Assembly: GCA_902497035.1 (NCBI GenBank)
Contig: CABVDL010000130.1
Location: forward strand, 1-5,870
DNA: 5,870 bases
Direction of reading: 5' to 3'
DNA from: an uncultured Prevotella sp.
Lineage (GTDB): Bacteria; Bacteroidota; Bacteroidia; Bacteroidales; Bacteroidaceae
This document shows, one piece after another, positions 5,474 to 5,870 of the stretch. Made by a program: the position numbers and the translations under genes. The notes under the pieces were generated by a model. That model was given only the letters and a program-made list of their open reading frames with translations, was not told the origin of the DNA and ran no database searches. The stretch's first letter is position 1. Each line of letters opens with the position of its first letter.

Positions 5474-5870
5474 ATGAAAACAACATTGTTTAACCAGCGC
5501 TCTGCGATTGTCTTCAAGCACTTCAACCGAAAGGGGTGGTGCCTCTTTGCCGCTTTGGGCAAGGTGGTCCTGATTGGTGTGTTGAGTGTACTGACACTGA
5601 CTTACGCCAAGGCCGGCGGCATTGCCACGTGCCCTGTGGGTGTGGCGGCCGACTCGCTCAGTTTTGGAGAGCAACGCATTGACGAAGTCCAGGTGACGGG
5701 CTCCCGAGCGCCGCTGACTGCACGGCAGTCAGCCAAGATTGTTGAGGTCATCTCGCGCGATGACATTCATCGTGCCGAGGCACAGACCATCAACGACGTA
5801 TTGAAATTAGCCACTGGCGTGGATGTCCGTCAGCGCGGTGGCTTTGGTGTACAGACGGATATCTCCATCA
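5474..5870 (+). CDS. TonB-dependent outer-membrane receptor, BtuB-like, N-terminal part (cut by window edge)
   Basis: The first 132 codons of a receptor that imports a scarce nutrient across the outer membrane using TonB-ExbBD energy. Residues 1-46 are an unusually long signal peptide: a basic stretch to about 20 (KHFNRKGW), then a hydrophobic core (CLFAALGKVVLIGVLSVLTL) and a likely cut near YAKA. A TonB-box-like segment, IDEVQVTGSRAP, is at 69-80. The plug domain follows with SAKIVEVISRDDI, INDVLKLATGVDVRQ and GGFGVQTDIS, wording typical of the Bacteroidota BtuB-like receptor that precedes the NGGTFDQ-type loop. No carboxypeptidase-like extension precedes the plug, so this is not a SusC-type glycan receptor. 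The substrate cannot be read from this part; a corrinoid is one possibility from family resemblance, iron complexes another. The frame is open to the window edge with no stop. Confidence 0.88.
   Translation, partial: MKTTLFNQRSAIVFKHFNRKGWCLFAALGKVVLIGVLSVLTLTYAKAGGIATCPVGVAADSLSFGEQRIDEVQVTGSRAPLTARQSAKIVEVISRDDIHRAEAQTINDVLKLATGVDVRQRGGFGVQTDISI

Overview
The window reads as chromosomal DNA of a Bacteroidota bacterium, most likely Prevotellaceae or a close relative. The evidence is four exact matches to the Bacteroidota promoter -7 element TAnnTTTG placed upstream of genes, starts without Shine-Dalgarno sequences, a DnaA and a TonB-dependent receptor whose wording is typical of the phylum, a PepSY-like lipoprotein, and an amidase directly followed by an MCE protein. 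The genus is inference; no rRNA or tRNA is present. All intact genes are on the + strand.

Layout. Bases 1-118 may hold the last codons of an upstream frame and nothing else clear. A perfect 20-bp palindrome (119-138) runs into a -7 element (135-142) and looks like an operator for the lipoprotein at 215-1108, which has two PepSY-like halves. Bases 1109-1490 hold no intact gene. They begin with a dead 5' fragment of a Y-family (translesion) DNA polymerase (1124-1261, with an in-frame stop at codon 6), then a short frame of unknown origin. A promoter just before 1495 drives a two-gene unit: a secreted N-acetylmuramoyl-L-alanine amidase with a C-terminal SPOR-like domain (1495-2862) and, 9 bases later, an MlaD-like MCE protein (2872-3795). 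A terminator-like hairpin follows at 3794-3863. The 215-base gap before dnaA also holds a long imperfect inverted repeat (3878-3919), a near-perfect promoter (3930-3961) and a 7-bp hairpin at the predicted transcript start (3966-3982). dnaA (4011-5420) is complete. A TonB-dependent receptor of the BtuB-like kind starts at 5474, right after its own -7 element, and runs off the window.

How the genes relate. The right two thirds is core cell-envelope and replication biology: septal peptidoglycan cleavage, lipid transport across the envelope, replication initiation and nutrient uptake. The left third is looser accessory-type DNA: a regulated periplasmic or outer-membrane lipoprotein and polymerase debris. 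I see no CRISPR array, insertion sequence, phage gene or clear new multi-gene system. The points most worth following are the palindrome-controlled lipoprotein, the polymerase remnant, the control elements of dnaA and the very short predicted leaders of two genes.
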